Positions 8,966-17,645 of a DNA stretch of 55,204 nucleotides are shown in pieces. Source of the stretch: Roseburia_C sp051879315. Lineage in GTDB: Bacteria; Bacillota; Clostridia; Lachnospirales; Lachnospiraceae. The stretch is from positions 1-55,204 of the forward strand of contig JBJELW010000083.1 in the NCBI GenBank assembly GCA_051879315.1, given 5' to 3'. Below the pieces are notes generated by a model that ran no database searches, had not been told where the DNA came from, and saw nothing but the letters and a program-made list of their open reading frames with translations. How positions within the stretch are numbered: position 1 is the first letter of the stretch; each line of letters begins with the position of its first letter. The position numbers and the translations under genes are program-made.

Positions 8966-9616
8966 TTACTGCTCCTTTTTATGTAATGAAAACTTATTTT
9001 CTGTTCCCTTGATTAAACGTCCGATATTTGCATGATGTCTAACGATTGCCAGCACCACCACGAAACCGATCACGATATAAACTTCTATGAGATTCTCATC
9101 CGGTACAGACAAATGACCGGTCTGTCCCAGAATCACCACCTGTATCATCAGTGTGATCACTGCAATGATGGAGCCAAGAGACACATATCTGGTTGCCACT
9201 GTCACCACCAGGAAAAATCCCAGACTGATAGGAATCGCCAGGGGACAGAATCCGATTACCAGGCCACCGGTACAGGCTATTCCTTTTCCACCTTTAAACT
9301 TCATATAAGCCGGGAAATTATGGCCCAGCACCGCTCCTGTGGCTGCATATAATTCCAAAAGGTGAATCTGCTCCGGATACTGATTGCGGAAAATCAGCCA
9401 TGTGATCAGCATTGCCACCAAAACCTTACAGATATCTCCCAGCAAAGTCAGTGCGCCGGCTTTTGCCCCCAGGCTTCTGGCTGTATTGGTGGTTCCTACA
9501 TTCCCGCTTCCCACATCGTGCAGATCCACATGTTTCGTTTTTCCAATAAAGTATCCCAGCAAAAAAAGGCCACAAACATAGCCGATCAGGAGAGATACGA
9601 TTCGCCCTGCTATCAT
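8966..9616 (-). CDS. plsY: Acyl-phosphate:glycerol-3-phosphate acyltransferase
   Basis: 216 aa integral membrane enzyme that transfers acyl groups from acyl phosphate to glycerol 3-phosphate. It shows the conserved GSGNVGTTN loop, a glycine-rich FKGGKGIA motif, and about five to seven hydrophobic helices. The start at 9616 is preferred: GGAAG precedes it, whereas the ATG at 9640 lies inside the folded element upstream and has no SD. It is followed directly by gpsA. Confidence 0.94.
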   Translation of the reverse strand: MIAGRIVSLLIGYVCGLFLLGYFIGKTKHVDLHDVGSGNVGTTNTARSLGAKAGALTLLGDICKVLVAMLITWLIFRNQYPEQIHLLELYAATGAVLGHNFPAYMKFKGGKGIACTGGLVIGFCPLAIPISLGFFLVVTVATRYVSLGSIIAVITLMIQVVILGQTGHLSVPDENLIEVYIVIGFVVVLAIVRHHANIGRLIKGTENKFSLHKKEQ

Positions 9617-9635
9617 CTCTAATCTTCCTTTCTTT

Positions 9636-9713
9636 GGCATGAGGTGTCACCGAAGGTGACGGATACGCCCCCAAAGGTCGCTTCGCGCTGCTTTGGGGAC
9701 AAAACCTGATGCC
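9636..9713. repeat. Cloverleaf-like intergenic inverted repeat
   Basis: Between der and plsY. Outer arms GGCATGAGGTGTC and GACaaaACCTGATGCC pair with one C/C mismatch and a 3-nt bulge. Inside are GTCACC-GAA-GGTGAC and CCCCAAAG...CTTTGGGG, the latter with a CGC-TTC-GCG tip. It resembles a compact mobile or structured repeat. It may also act as a processing or attenuation site within the operon. Confidence 0.7.
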
Positions 9714-9734
9714 GGTTCTTTTTTTCCTTTACCT

Positions 9735-11054
9735 TTAATCTGCCCTCTCACGAATAAAAAATTTTAAGGAGGTTCCCCTAAACCCAAAGGCTTCACGGAT
9801 CCGATTCTCCAGGTATCTGGTATAGGAAAAATGCATCAGATTCTTATCATTGACAAAGATTACAAAGGTAGGCGGCTTCACAGAAGCCTGTGTAATGTAA
9901 TACAGCTTCAACCGTTTTCCCTTATCGGTGGGCGGCTGCTGCATTGCCACTGCCTCTGCCATGATTTCATTGAGCACACCTGTGGCCACACGCATGCTGT
10001 TGTTCTCCAGCACCATATCGATAGTCTCATAAATCTTGCCAATACGCTGTCCTGTCTTAGCCGAAATGAACAGAATCTCCGCATAGGGCATAAAACTTAA
10101 AATCTGGCGTATCTTTTCCGTATGTTTATATATGGTCTTGTCGTCCTTTTCGATGGCATCCCATTTATTTACAGCAACGATAATCCCCTTACCCCTTTCA
10201 TGGGCAATTCCTGCAATCTTGGCATCCTGCTCGGTGACACCTTCCGTGGCATCAATGACCACGATGACCACATCCGCACGCTCCACCGCCGTCACGGCAC
10301 GGATGATACTGAACCGCTCCAGTTCTTCCTTGATCTTGCTCTTGCGGCGCAGACCTGCCGTATCGATAAATACATATTCTTTTCCATTGTACTTAATGTC
10401 CGTATCTATGGCATCCCTGGTGGTTCCCGCAATATCGGATACAATCACACGGTTCTCACCGGTAAGCTTGTTAATAAGGGAAGATTTTCCCACATTAGGC
10501 TTTCCCACAATAGCAATGCGTGGACGATCATCCTCACTCTCCTCAATCATCTCAAGGGTAAAATGCTTCGTCACTTCATCCAACAGATCTCCGATTCCCA
10601 AACGTGACGCTGCCGATACCGGAACCGGATCACCGATTCCCAGATTATAAAACTCGTACACATCCGGCATGAATTTATTGAAATCATCCACTTTATTCAC
10701 CGCTAAAACCACCGGTTTTTTCGAACGCCGCAACATATCTGCCACCTTGGAGTCCGAATCCACCAGCCCCTGCCTCACATCCGTGATAAAAATAATCACA
10801 TCCGCAGTGTCAATGGCTATCTGTGCCTGTTCCCGCATCTGGGATAAAATAATATCTCCGCTGTCCGGCTCAATACCGCCGGTGTCAATCAATGTAAAAT
10901 TATAAGTAAGCCAGGATACATCTGCATAAATCCGGTCTCTGGTAACTCCCGGTGTATCCTGAACTATCGAAATCCTCTCTCCTGCCAGCACGTTAAAAAG
11001 CGTGGATTTGCCCACGTTTGGGCGGCCGACAATCGCAACTACTGGTTTACTCAT
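9735..11054 (-). CDS. der: Ribosome biogenesis GTPase Der
   Basis: 439 aa essential GTPase for 50S maturation. Two tandem G domains are visible: the first with GRPNVGKST, DTPG and NKVD, the second with GKPNVGKSS, DTAG and NKWD. A KH-like C-terminal domain follows. The start at 11054 has GGAAGGAG upstream. The in-frame codon at 11078 lies in the tail of the preceding gene. It starts one nucleotide after the radical SAM/DUF512 gene ends. Confidence 0.96.
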   Translation of the reverse strand: MSKPVVAIVGRPNVGKSTLFNVLAGERISIVQDTPGVTRDRIYADVSWLTYNFTLIDTGGIEPDSGDIILSQMREQAQIAIDTADVIIFITDVRQGLVDSDSKVADMLRRSKKPVVLAVNKVDDFNKFMPDVYEFYNLGIGDPVPVSAASRLGIGDLLDEVTKHFTLEMIEESEDDRPRIAIVGKPNVGKSSLINKLTGENRVIVSDIAGTTRDAIDTDIKYNGKEYVFIDTAGLRRKSKIKEELERFSIIRAVTAVERADVVIVVIDATEGVTEQDAKIAGIAHERGKGIIVAVNKWDAIEKDDKTIYKHTEKIRQILSFMPYAEILFISAKTGQRIGKIYETIDMVLENNSMRVATGVLNEIMAEAVAMQQPPTDKGKRLKLYYITQASVKPPTFVIFVNDKNLMHFSYTRYLENRIREAFGFRGTSLKFFIRERAD

Positions 11055-11055
11055 T

Positions 11056-12375
11056 TTAGCTCCTTCCAAGGACTGCATCCAACAAGTCCTGCCCGCTTGA
11101 TTTTACAATAACTACCGGGGCTTGTAAAGTCATTTTCAGCTCTTTCAGGGTCATATCATCCAAAAAGACATCCTCACCCATACGCAACACACAGCTGGGC
11201 AAAAGCACTTCCTCCCCCAGAGGGATTTGAGAAAGCTGGGCCGCCAGATCCTGACCGGTCAAAAGCCCCGCCACTGTAATACGCTCCCCGAAAAAGTCAT
11301 TGCGAATAGGTGTCACATCCACCCGGACTTTAGGGAACTTGTCCCTCATCTGTTCCAGAATATCCCGTAAAATTGGAGCAGCTAATCCCCCCGTTGCCAG
11401 TGTCACATGATGCGCGAAATCCGGGTCCCCCTTTTCCTGTGCCAGAGCTTCTGCGAATTCATCCCGCAGAAGTGTGATCATCCCTACACCGTTTTCCAGC
11501 TGAAGGTATCCATCATAATGTTCCGCCGACGGCAGTTCCTGTTCTGCCAGCAGATACCATTCATCCCCTCCATGTACAAAGTGGGTACCATAATGTTCCA
11601 TACAATAGTCCTGCCACTTATGAATGATTGCCAGTACTTCACGGGCATCTTCTTTTTCAAATGGCTGCAGGGGATAAAGTCCCTGACGATACCTGGTCAG
11701 TCCCACCGGCACCACGGAAACGCTCTCCATGTGCGGAATATACCCCACCAGATCCGAAATAGTTCGTTCCAGCTCCGCTCCGTCATTGACGCCTTTGCAA
11801 AGCACAATCTGACCATTCATCTCCACACCGGCTTCTGCCAGGCGCTCCAGCTTTTTTAACGCATCCCCCGCGAACCGGTTATGCAGCATCTCACAACGCA
11901 ACGCAGGGTTTGTGGTGTGCACCGACACGTTGATGGGTGCCAGATTATAATAAATGATCCGCTCAATGTCCTCATCGCTCATATTGGTAAGGGTCACATA
12001 ATTTCCCTGCAAAAAAGAAAGTCTCGAGTCATCATCCTTAAAGTACAGTGTATCGCGCATGCCCTTTGGCATCTGGTCGATAAAACAAAAGATACACTTG
12101 TTGGAACAGGACTTATAATCGTCCATAAGCCCATTTTCAAACTCGATCCCCAAATCCTCATCATAATCTTTCTCAATATCCAGTTCCCATATTTCTCCGT
12201 CCGCCTTCCGGATCTCCACCGTAAGATATTCATCATTGGTCAGATACTGGTAATCAAATATATCCTCTACCGTCTTTCCGTTGATGGACAACAGTTCATC
12301 TCCCGGCTCCAGTTCCAGTTCCTCCCCGATTCCACCGGGCACCACGGAACAGATCACATGTTTTTTTCCCTGCAT
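11056..12375 (-). CDS. Radical SAM-like protein with PDZ and DUF512 domains
   Basis: 439 aa. An N-terminal PDZ-like segment (about 1-65) is followed by a cysteine cluster of radical SAM type (CSNKCIFCF) and a C-terminal DUF512 domain. The family is widespread and usually beside der in Firmicutes; its reaction is unknown. The start at 12375 has AAGGGA 8 nt upstream. An in-frame GTG at 12399 has no SD and lies inside a stem. That stem also covers the SD, see the inverted repeat at 12380-12435. It is the first gene of the der-plsY-gpsA unit. Confidence 0.85.
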   Translation of the reverse strand: MQGKKHVICSVVPGGIGEELELEPGDELLSINGKTVEDIFDYQYLTNDEYLTVEIRKADGEIWELDIEKDYDEDLGIEFENGLMDDYKSCSNKCIFCFIDQMPKGMRDTLYFKDDDSRLSFLQGNYVTLTNMSDEDIERIIYYNLAPINVSVHTTNPALRCEMLHNRFAGDALKKLERLAEAGVEMNGQIVLCKGVNDGAELERTISDLVGYIPHMESVSVVPVGLTRYRQGLYPLQPFEKEDAREVLAIIHKWQDYCMEHYGTHFVHGGDEWYLLAEQELPSAEHYDGYLQLENGVGMITLLRDEFAEALAQEKGDPDFAHHVTLATGGLAAPILRDILEQMRDKFPKVRVDVTPIRNDFFGERITVAGLLTGQDLAAQLSQIPLGEEVLLPSCVLRMGEDVFLDDMTLKELKMTLQAPVVIVKSSGQDLLDAVLGRS

Positions 12376-12379
12376 AACA

Positions 12380-12435
12380 AAATCCCTTTTATTGCTCACT
12401 ATTTTACTAATATAGTTTACAATAAAAAGGGATTT
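12380..12435 (-). promoter_or_regulatory. Leader hairpin covering the SD of the radical SAM gene
   Basis: AAATCCCTTTTTATTG pairs with CAATAAAAGGGATTT (one bulged T) across a 25-nt AT-rich loop. The downstream arm contains the AAGGGA SD of the gene starting at 12375. It may terminate transcription of the ABC permease, hide the SD, or both. Confidence 0.6.
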
Positions 12436-12443
12436 ATGTCACG

Positions 12444-14327
12444 TTATTCTTCATACAGTTCCCTGGATATCATATCATACTCTGACCAGGTAACCAGTTT
12501 CTGCTCATCATTTACAATACCCAGCTGTTTTAAAACCTTGATGGTATTGCTGCATTGGCTGTTCAGCGCCAGATCCGTATACTGCAGTTCCCTGTTCCCT
12601 TTATCAACGTTGTATTCCAACATGAGTGAATTCATATAATACATTTTTTCACGGGCTGCATCGCCTGTCAGCAACACAATATGCCCCTGGCGGATATCCT
12701 GAATGTACGCATTATAAATCTGCTGGGCCTGGGCGTCCGTGAAATCAATAATATCCACATCCAGTTCGTCTGAATACACATCCATAGACATGTTTTGAAT
12801 CTTAATACTATTATAGTTTTTATCGATATTTCCCCGGAGATAATTTTCCGGATCCATAGACAGACCATAAATAACAGATGCCACGGAGTCCTGATTTTCC
12901 AGATAAGTAGACGATATGGGCACCGCGTAGGAACGTACCATCCGGCTGCCGTCTTTCAACACATAATCGATTTCCGCCCACATCACATCATTAGACAATG
13001 CGTAGTCACTCTGATACGCAAGAAACTCATCCTTAGAATCAATAATCGTCTGATGAATGTCACGAATTTTTTCAATTCCCTCCGGCGTATCCAGCTCCAC
13101 CTCATAGAACATAGATACACTGGCTGTCTGAATCTCATCTGCATCAGGAAGTCTGGTCTCCAGGCCGAAAGCATTGCACTTGATACTGATCACAAACAGA
13201 GCACACAAAAAGCTACAGACCAGACATTCCCCCACACGCTTCATATGGAACACAGAAATTTTTTTCTCCAAAAACATCTCTGCAGCGAAAAAACATATCA
13301 GCTGTCCCAACACCACCGCCACAAGCACCAGCACAAACACTCCCCGCGGGCTGTGGAGAATATTCCCAAGCATTCCAAATGCCAGCATACCGCTGAGAAA
13401 CCCTCCACAGACAGCCACGCCCCAACGGAACACCGGTCTGGTTTGTCTGATAGATAAAACATCCCCCGTGGTCTCGATTCTCCGTCTCTGATAAAGTACA
13501 TAAGCCAGTCCCGTCATCAGCAGTGCCACCAGCACGTAGATACCCACATAGCCGATTCCGACAATTTCAAACTCGTACTGTACCATATATCCTGAATCAT
13601 AATCTTCCGTATAATGCAGACCGATCCGGTTTACCATAAACAAAAGCGGTGAAAAAATACTGGTCTGCCGGTTGGCGTATGACTGGGACAGCCCGTAGCC
13701 GATGGTTCCCATCAGAGATGTAACAATATATCGAACACCGATAAACAGTAGATTAAAAATCAGCTGAAAAACCGGCACCACCCAGAGCTGACCGGTAAAC
13801 ATACAAACCAGTACAGCCATGGAGTAGAAAAAGAAACATTCCCCTCCAAAGATCACGACCCAGGCCAGAAGATACTCCAGTGCGGTAATACCTAATAATA
13901 CGGTAACAATAACACTGCAAAAGAATGTCAGTAAAACAGGCAGTAACAGGATTGTCAGACCAGACAGATAATGGGAGAAAAATAATTCCCTGCGGCTCAG
14001 CGGCATGGCGTGATAAGCCTGTGCACTCCGATCATTATACAAATACCGGAAAACTGCCATGGCCACAATGGTTCCCACCAGAATTGCCCCGTAAGGAAGG
14101 ACTTCGTATCCGATTCCCCGGAAAAGTGTAAATACATAGTTATTGGTGCACAGATACTGAAGTTCCTCCGGAGTAAATCCGGTATAAATACTGTAATTGC
14201 AGCTGACAAAAATATTAGCCGGTATCAGAAGAATCATCCACGCTGTATAAATCAGCCATAAAGGCCATAAATGAATGAGATTTTTTCTGAAAATGGTTCC
14301 ATTAAAACAGGATATCCTTGACTTCAT
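12444..14327 (-). CDS. ABC-2 type transporter permease
   Basis: About 627 aa membrane protein. Two sets of hydrophobic helices occupy residues 1 to about 390, and a roughly 240-residue hydrophilic region follows with no further clear helices. It pairs with the ATPase upstream, whose gene it overlaps by 26 nt. The start at 14327 has GGGAGG upstream; the in-frame codon at 14354 lies further into the ATPase gene. Such pairs export lipids, drugs or peptides. The large C-terminal domain resembles no enzyme that I recognise. Confidence 0.85.
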   Translation of the reverse strand: MKSRISCFNGTIFRKNLIHLWPLWLIYTAWMILLIPANIFVSCNYSIYTGFTPEELQYLCTNNYVFTLFRGIGYEVLPYGAILVGTIVAMAVFRYLYNDRSAQAYHAMPLSRRELFFSHYLSGLTILLLPVLLTFFCSVIVTVLLGITALEYLLAWVVIFGGECFFFYSMAVLVCMFTGQLWVVPVFQLIFNLLFIGVRYIVTSLMGTIGYGLSQSYANRQTSIFSPLLFMVNRIGLHYTEDYDSGYMVQYEFEIVGIGYVGIYVLVALLMTGLAYVLYQRRRIETTGDVLSIRQTRPVFRWGVAVCGGFLSGMLAFGMLGNILHSPRGVFVLVLVAVVLGQLICFFAAEMFLEKKISVFHMKRVGECLVCSFLCALFVISIKCNAFGLETRLPDADEIQTASVSMFYEVELDTPEGIEKIRDIHQTIIDSKDEFLAYQSDYALSNDVMWAEIDYVLKDGSRMVRSYAVPISSTYLENQDSVASVIYGLSMDPENYLRGNIDKNYNSIKIQNMSMDVYSDELDVDIIDFTDAQAQQIYNAYIQDIRQGHIVLLTGDAAREKMYYMNSLMLEYNVDKGNRELQYTDLALNSQCSNTIKVLKQLGIVNDEQKLVTWSEYDMISRELYEE

Positions 14328-15201
14328 AGTCCTCCCCTCCCAATTCATACACAAATATTTCTTCCAGTGTCAAGGGAAGTACATCTAAAAGCACCGGATC
14401 TGTCTCCTGCAGACGGGCCTTTGCCTCCGACTGATTTCCCCGGACGATCAATGTATAAACTCTTCCCAGATTGGACATATGAAGCAGATCCAGCCCCTGT
14501 GGAAGCGGCGGCATCTTTTCCCGGTAAGCCACCTGCATCTTGCACACACCACTCTGCAATTCTTTCAGGGAATGCTCCAATATCACCTTTCCCTTATGCA
14601 TGATTCCCACATAATTGCACACATCCTCCAGTTCCCGCAAATTGTGGGAGGATACCATAATGGTGGTTCCATTCTCTGTCACATCAGACATGAGCAGATT
14701 CCAGATCTGACGGCGCATAACAGGATCCAGACCGTCCACCGGTTCATCCAGAATCATCAGTTCCGGCCGGCAGCTGATTCCCAGCCAGAATGCCACCTGT
14801 TTCTGCATCCCCTTAGACATACGTCGAATGGTGTCCTTCAGCTGAACAGTGGGAAAGGCATCCCGGATCCGGTAAAACAACTGCTCATCAAAGTTCTTGT
14901 AAATGCCTTTATAAAAATGCATCATTTCCAATATGGTAGCCTGTTGGAAATAAAAGATGTCATCCGGAATGTAGACAAACTTCTCCTTTGCAGGGATATG
15001 ATTAAACACAGGAATCCCGTCAATGGTAATCTCTCCTGCATCCGGTTTATAGATTCCGGTAATATTTCGTATAATTGTGGATTTTCCCGCCCCGTTAGGA
15101 CCCACAAGACCGTATACCGCCCCTTTGGGGACATGAAGATTCACGCCATCTAAAGCCCGAAAACCGGAAAAGGTTTTGACCACTTGTTTTGCCTGTATCA
15201 T
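14302..15201 (-). CDS. ABC-2 exporter ATPase
   Basis: 299 aa. Walker A is GPNGAGKST, the signature is the variant MSKGM, and Walker B is LMILDEPVDGLDP. The C-terminal 70 residues are typical of ABC-2 exporters. It is translationally coupled to the permease by overlap. AAAGGAG precedes the ATG. Two-gene exporter operons of this kind are often driven by a GntR regulator, but none is adjacent here. Confidence 0.9.
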   Translation of the reverse strand: MIQAKQVVKTFSGFRALDGVNLHVPKGAVYGLVGPNGAGKSTIIRNITGIYKPDAGEITIDGIPVFNHIPAKEKFVYIPDDIFYFQQATILEMMHFYKGIYKNFDEQLFYRIRDAFPTVQLKDTIRRMSKGMQKQVAFWLGISCRPELMILDEPVDGLDPVMRRQIWNLLMSDVTENGTTIMVSSHNLRELEDVCNYVGIMHKGKVILEHSLKELQSGVCKMQVAYREKMPPLPQGLDLLHMSNLGRVYTLIVRGNQSEAKARLQETDPVLLDVLPLTLEEIFVYELGGEDYEVKDILF

Positions 15202-15235
15202 TCAGGAATACTCCTTTCATTTTCTCTCGACCAAA

Positions 15236-15265
15236 AGTATATCATCTGCCACAGGGATGCCACAA
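15236..15265 (-). promoter_or_regulatory. Possible sigma-A promoter of the ABC-2 pair
   Basis: TTGTGG, 18 nt, then TATACT on the minus strand, 35 nt before the ATPase start. The -35 is weak. Confidence 0.4.
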
Positions 15266-15318
15266 GGAAGATATCTTTATGATTTTCTTAATTTTGTGAA
15301 TAGATTTGAAATATCTTA

Positions 15319-15363
15319 ACAAAAAACAGGTGTAGAATCCTGCCTGCAGGAGCCTACGCCTGT
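15319..15363 (-). terminator. Terminator after the short MCP-like gene
   Basis: Minus-strand arms ACAGGCGTAGGCTCCTG and CAGGATTCTACACCTGT pair imperfectly and run into TTTTTTG. Confidence 0.85.
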
Positions 15364-15398
15364 TTGTAATCGTTCATACCTGATAAAATTTCTTCCGA

Positions 15399-15980
15399 TT
15401 ATGCCTGCTCAATGCTTTCCATCAATGCATTCAGCTTCTGTACCGCTTCCTTGATCTCGTGATTCTGCGTACCAAAATCAGATGCAAGACTGGCTACGTT
15501 TGTGGCAACGATGGCAAATCCACGTCCCGCCTCACCGGCTCTGGCCGCCTCAATGGAAGCATTTAAAGATAAGATCTTCTGATTCTTCTCCAGCTTGTCC
15601 AGATTCTTGGTAATATCGTTCATCTTACGGATATAGGTAAGGGTCTCCTCCACTTTCTCATGGATAGCAGTATCACGTTCCTCTTCCTTTCTCCAATTCA
15701 GAACAGTTCCGATCATCTTATTCACCACTGCTGCCATAGCAGATGCATTCCGCTCTGCAGCCTCCCCGTCAATGACACCGTCCTCCGGTAAAATGGCATA
15801 TACAGCTCCCAAAACTTCCTTTTTGGCTACGACATTCTCACAATATTCAGAAAGAGTTCCCTCCCCAATCAAAATCTTTCCATCTGTATCAACAAGAGCA
15901 ACATTGATGCCGCCGGCAACTCCCCACTGTTCAAAAAGAACCTCCATCTCTTCCATATTCAATACGTCTATTAACTGCAT
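15399..15980 (-). CDS. Short soluble MCP-like chemotaxis protein
   Basis: 193 aa with no membrane segment. Residues 1-95 form a small sensory-like domain. The C-terminal half contains only the tip of the MCP signalling hairpin (SLNASIEAARAGEAGRGFAIV), the part that contacts CheW/CheA. Full MCP hairpins are much longer. The start at 15980 has GAGGAGG upstream. It is monocistronic, with its own extended -10 and terminator. It could be a cytosolic receptor or a modulator that competes for CheW. No chemotaxis gene is adjacent. Confidence 0.8.
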   Translation of the reverse strand: MQLIDVLNMEEMEVLFEQWGVAGGINVALVDTDGKILIGEGTLSEYCENVVAKKEVLGAVYAILPEDGVIDGEAAERNASAMAAVVNKMIGTVLNWRKEEERDTAIHEKVEETLTYIRKMNDITKNLDKLEKNQKILSLNASIEAARAGEAGRGFAIVATNVASLASDFGTQNHEIKEAVQKLNALMESIEQA

Positions 15981-16022
15981 ATCTGTTTCCTCCTCAACTG
16001 TCTGTCTTGTTAAATATACTTC

Positions 16023-16031
16023 ATTATAGCA
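16023..16031 (-). promoter_or_regulatory. Extended -10 promoter of the MCP-like gene
   Basis: TGCTATAAT on the minus strand, about 43 nt before the start codon. No good -35 is seen, as expected for an extended -10. Confidence 0.55.
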
Positions 16032-16079
16032 TAAGTACCGCAAAAAGTAACAAAATTTTTTAAAATATTTTCGTTTTTT

Positions 16080-16937
16080 CTATTTTATGCACAAAAAAGC
16101 TCCCAAATTACCCCTTTTTCCTTTGCTGGCTCTATGAGAAAATAACAAATCTGCATTGCAGCAGGTGCAAAGGTTGGTACAGACCAGATGTTCCGGCAGT
16201 ACGCCTGCCCCGGTAAGCACTTGACGATTGGCCTCCCACAGATCCAGCTGGAACTTTCCATTTCCTTTATCCACCAACATTTGGGAAGTGCCTGTTCCAA
16301 AGGCATTCTTAAATTCTTCCGCCACATCTCCACTGACCTCATAGCAGTTTCCACAGATAGATGGTCCGATGGCACAAATCACATCCGATGCCACAGTTCC
16401 AAACGTTCTCCCCATAGCCTTCAGGGTCACCTCCCCCATGCGGGATACCGTCCCTCTCCATCCGGAATGGCTCAGCCCGATGGCCCGGTGCACCGGATCC
16501 ACAAAATATAAAGGCACACAATCTGCATAAAATGTGGCTAATGTAATTCCCGGCACATCCGTGATCAATCCGTCCACATCCTGATAGGAGCGGGGTCTTG
16601 TAAGACCACATCCTGCGTCCTCCTGTGTCACATAACGCACGTTTGTGGTGTGTGTCTGATCCGAGCAGACAATCCTGTCAAAATCCACCCCCAGAGCCTG
16701 TGCGACCCGAAGATAATTCTGCCGTACTGCCTCAGGGTCATCTCCCCTGGTAAAGGACAGATTCATGGTGGAAAAGATGCCCTGACTGACGCCTCCCTCC
16801 CGGGTGGTAAAGCAGTGTTTTACCATTCCTGTTTTCTCCAGCATGGGATAATATAAAAGCTCCACTGCGGGCTGTGCGTCGTGCTTTAAAACTCTGGGAC
16901 ACATTTCCTTTTCATTGTTAGCAATTTTATATGGCAT
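16080..16937 (-). CDS. pgeF: Peptidoglycan editing factor PgeF (multicopper-polyphenol oxidase fold)
   Basis: 285 aa YfiH/DUF152 protein. The metal and active-site motifs are seen: HSGWRGT, CAIGPSICGNCYEV and a C-terminal HRASKGKRG. PgeF hydrolyses wrong Ser-containing muropeptide precursors in E. coli; related proteins have purine nucleosidase activity. It starts with a modest AAAGG SD. It lies 6 nt downstream of yraN. Confidence 0.88.
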   Translation of the reverse strand: MPYKIANNEKEMCPRVLKHDAQPAVELLYYPMLEKTGMVKHCFTTREGGVSQGIFSTMNLSFTRGDDPEAVRQNYLRVAQALGVDFDRIVCSDQTHTTNVRYVTQEDAGCGLTRPRSYQDVDGLITDVPGITLATFYADCVPLYFVDPVHRAIGLSHSGWRGTVSRMGEVTLKAMGRTFGTVASDVICAIGPSICGNCYEVSGDVAEEFKNAFGTGTSQMLVDKGNGKFQLDLWEANRQVLTGAGVLPEHLVCTNLCTCCNADLLFSHRASKGKRGNLGAFLCIK

Positions 16938-16943
16938 TTTCTT

Positions 16944-17303
16944 TTACCTTTCCTGATATTCAAATGCATTGCGGAACAAACGGATTTCATTCCCCAGTAC
17001 CGCCACCACATCAAACCGGCAGGGCAGATCCATGCTGTGGCACTGTGTGGTGCAATAATATTCTGCCACCCGGCTGATGACCCGCTGCTTTGTAATACTG
17101 ACCGCCTCCTGGGGCAGTCCCAGACGTGAATTACTCCGGTATTTTACCTCCACAAAAACCAGATACTCCGACTCTCGGGCCACAATATCGATTTCGCCCC
17201 TTTTACAGCGATAATTCATCTGCAGGATCTCATACCCCTGCTCCTTCAAATACTCCGCTGCTCTTTTTTCATACTCGCCGCCCACCTGTCTTTTGTTTTG
17301 CAA
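16944..17303 (-). CDS. yraN: YraN family (UPF0102) nuclease-fold protein
   Basis: About 119 aa. The core GEIDIVARESEYLVFVEVKYR is the PD-(D/E)xK-like signature of YraN. The reading frame stays open upstream to 17396, but that part overlaps the FlhB-like gene. A TTG at 17303 has GGGGGA 6 nt upstream and gives the usual family length. A GTG at 17309 is too close to the SD. The position after rnhB and the FlhB-like gene is conserved in Firmicutes. The biological role is unknown. Confidence 0.85.
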   Translation of the reverse strand: MQNKRQVGGEYEKRAAEYLKEQGYEILQMNYRCKRGEIDIVARESEYLVFVEVKYRSNSRLGLPQEAVSITKQRVISRVAEYYCTTQCHSMDLPCRFDVVAVLGNEIRLFRNAFEYQER

Positions 17304-17328
17304 GTGCACTCCCCCTTTACCGTCCAAA

Positions 17329-17643
17329 TCATGAAAGTTTGCTCCGAAGCTTATCCATATCGTCCACAAACACAAGAATCTCCGCCACCACTTCATAAAG
17401 CTCCGGCGGGATCATCTCACCGATTTCAAGTTTGGAAAGTGTTCCGGCCAGTTGATCATCCCGATATAAAGGCACCTGTTCCTCCTGGGCCTTCTCAATG
17501 ATTTTCTCAGCCAGATGCCCTTTTCCGGTGGCCAGTATTTTGGGTGCACGCTCCCCGGGCACATAAGCTACCGCCACTGCGGTTTTCGGTTCTTTTTCCT
17601 CCGATTCGGTCAGTTGACCGGGTTTCCACGTATCCTTACTCAT
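17329..17643 (-). CDS. FlhB C-terminal-like (EscU/YscU/HrcU) export switch homologue
   Basis: 104 aa protein matching only the cytoplasmic domain of FlhB, with motifs VAVAYVPGERAPKILATGKG and a C-terminal VAEILVFVDDMD. The NPTH autocleavage site of true FlhB is absent; the corresponding stretch reads AYVPGERAP. No membrane segments. It corresponds in position to B. subtilis ylqH, beside the FliK-like gene and rnhB. Its role is unknown, but the pairing of FliK-like and FlhB-like genes echoes the flagellar length-control pair. Confidence 0.85.
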   Translation of the reverse strand: MSKDTWKPGQLTESEEKEPKTAVAVAYVPGERAPKILATGKGHLAEKIIEKAQEEQVPLYRDDQLAGTLSKLEIGEMIPPELYEVVAEILVFVDDMDKLRSKLS

Positions 17644-17645
17644 CT

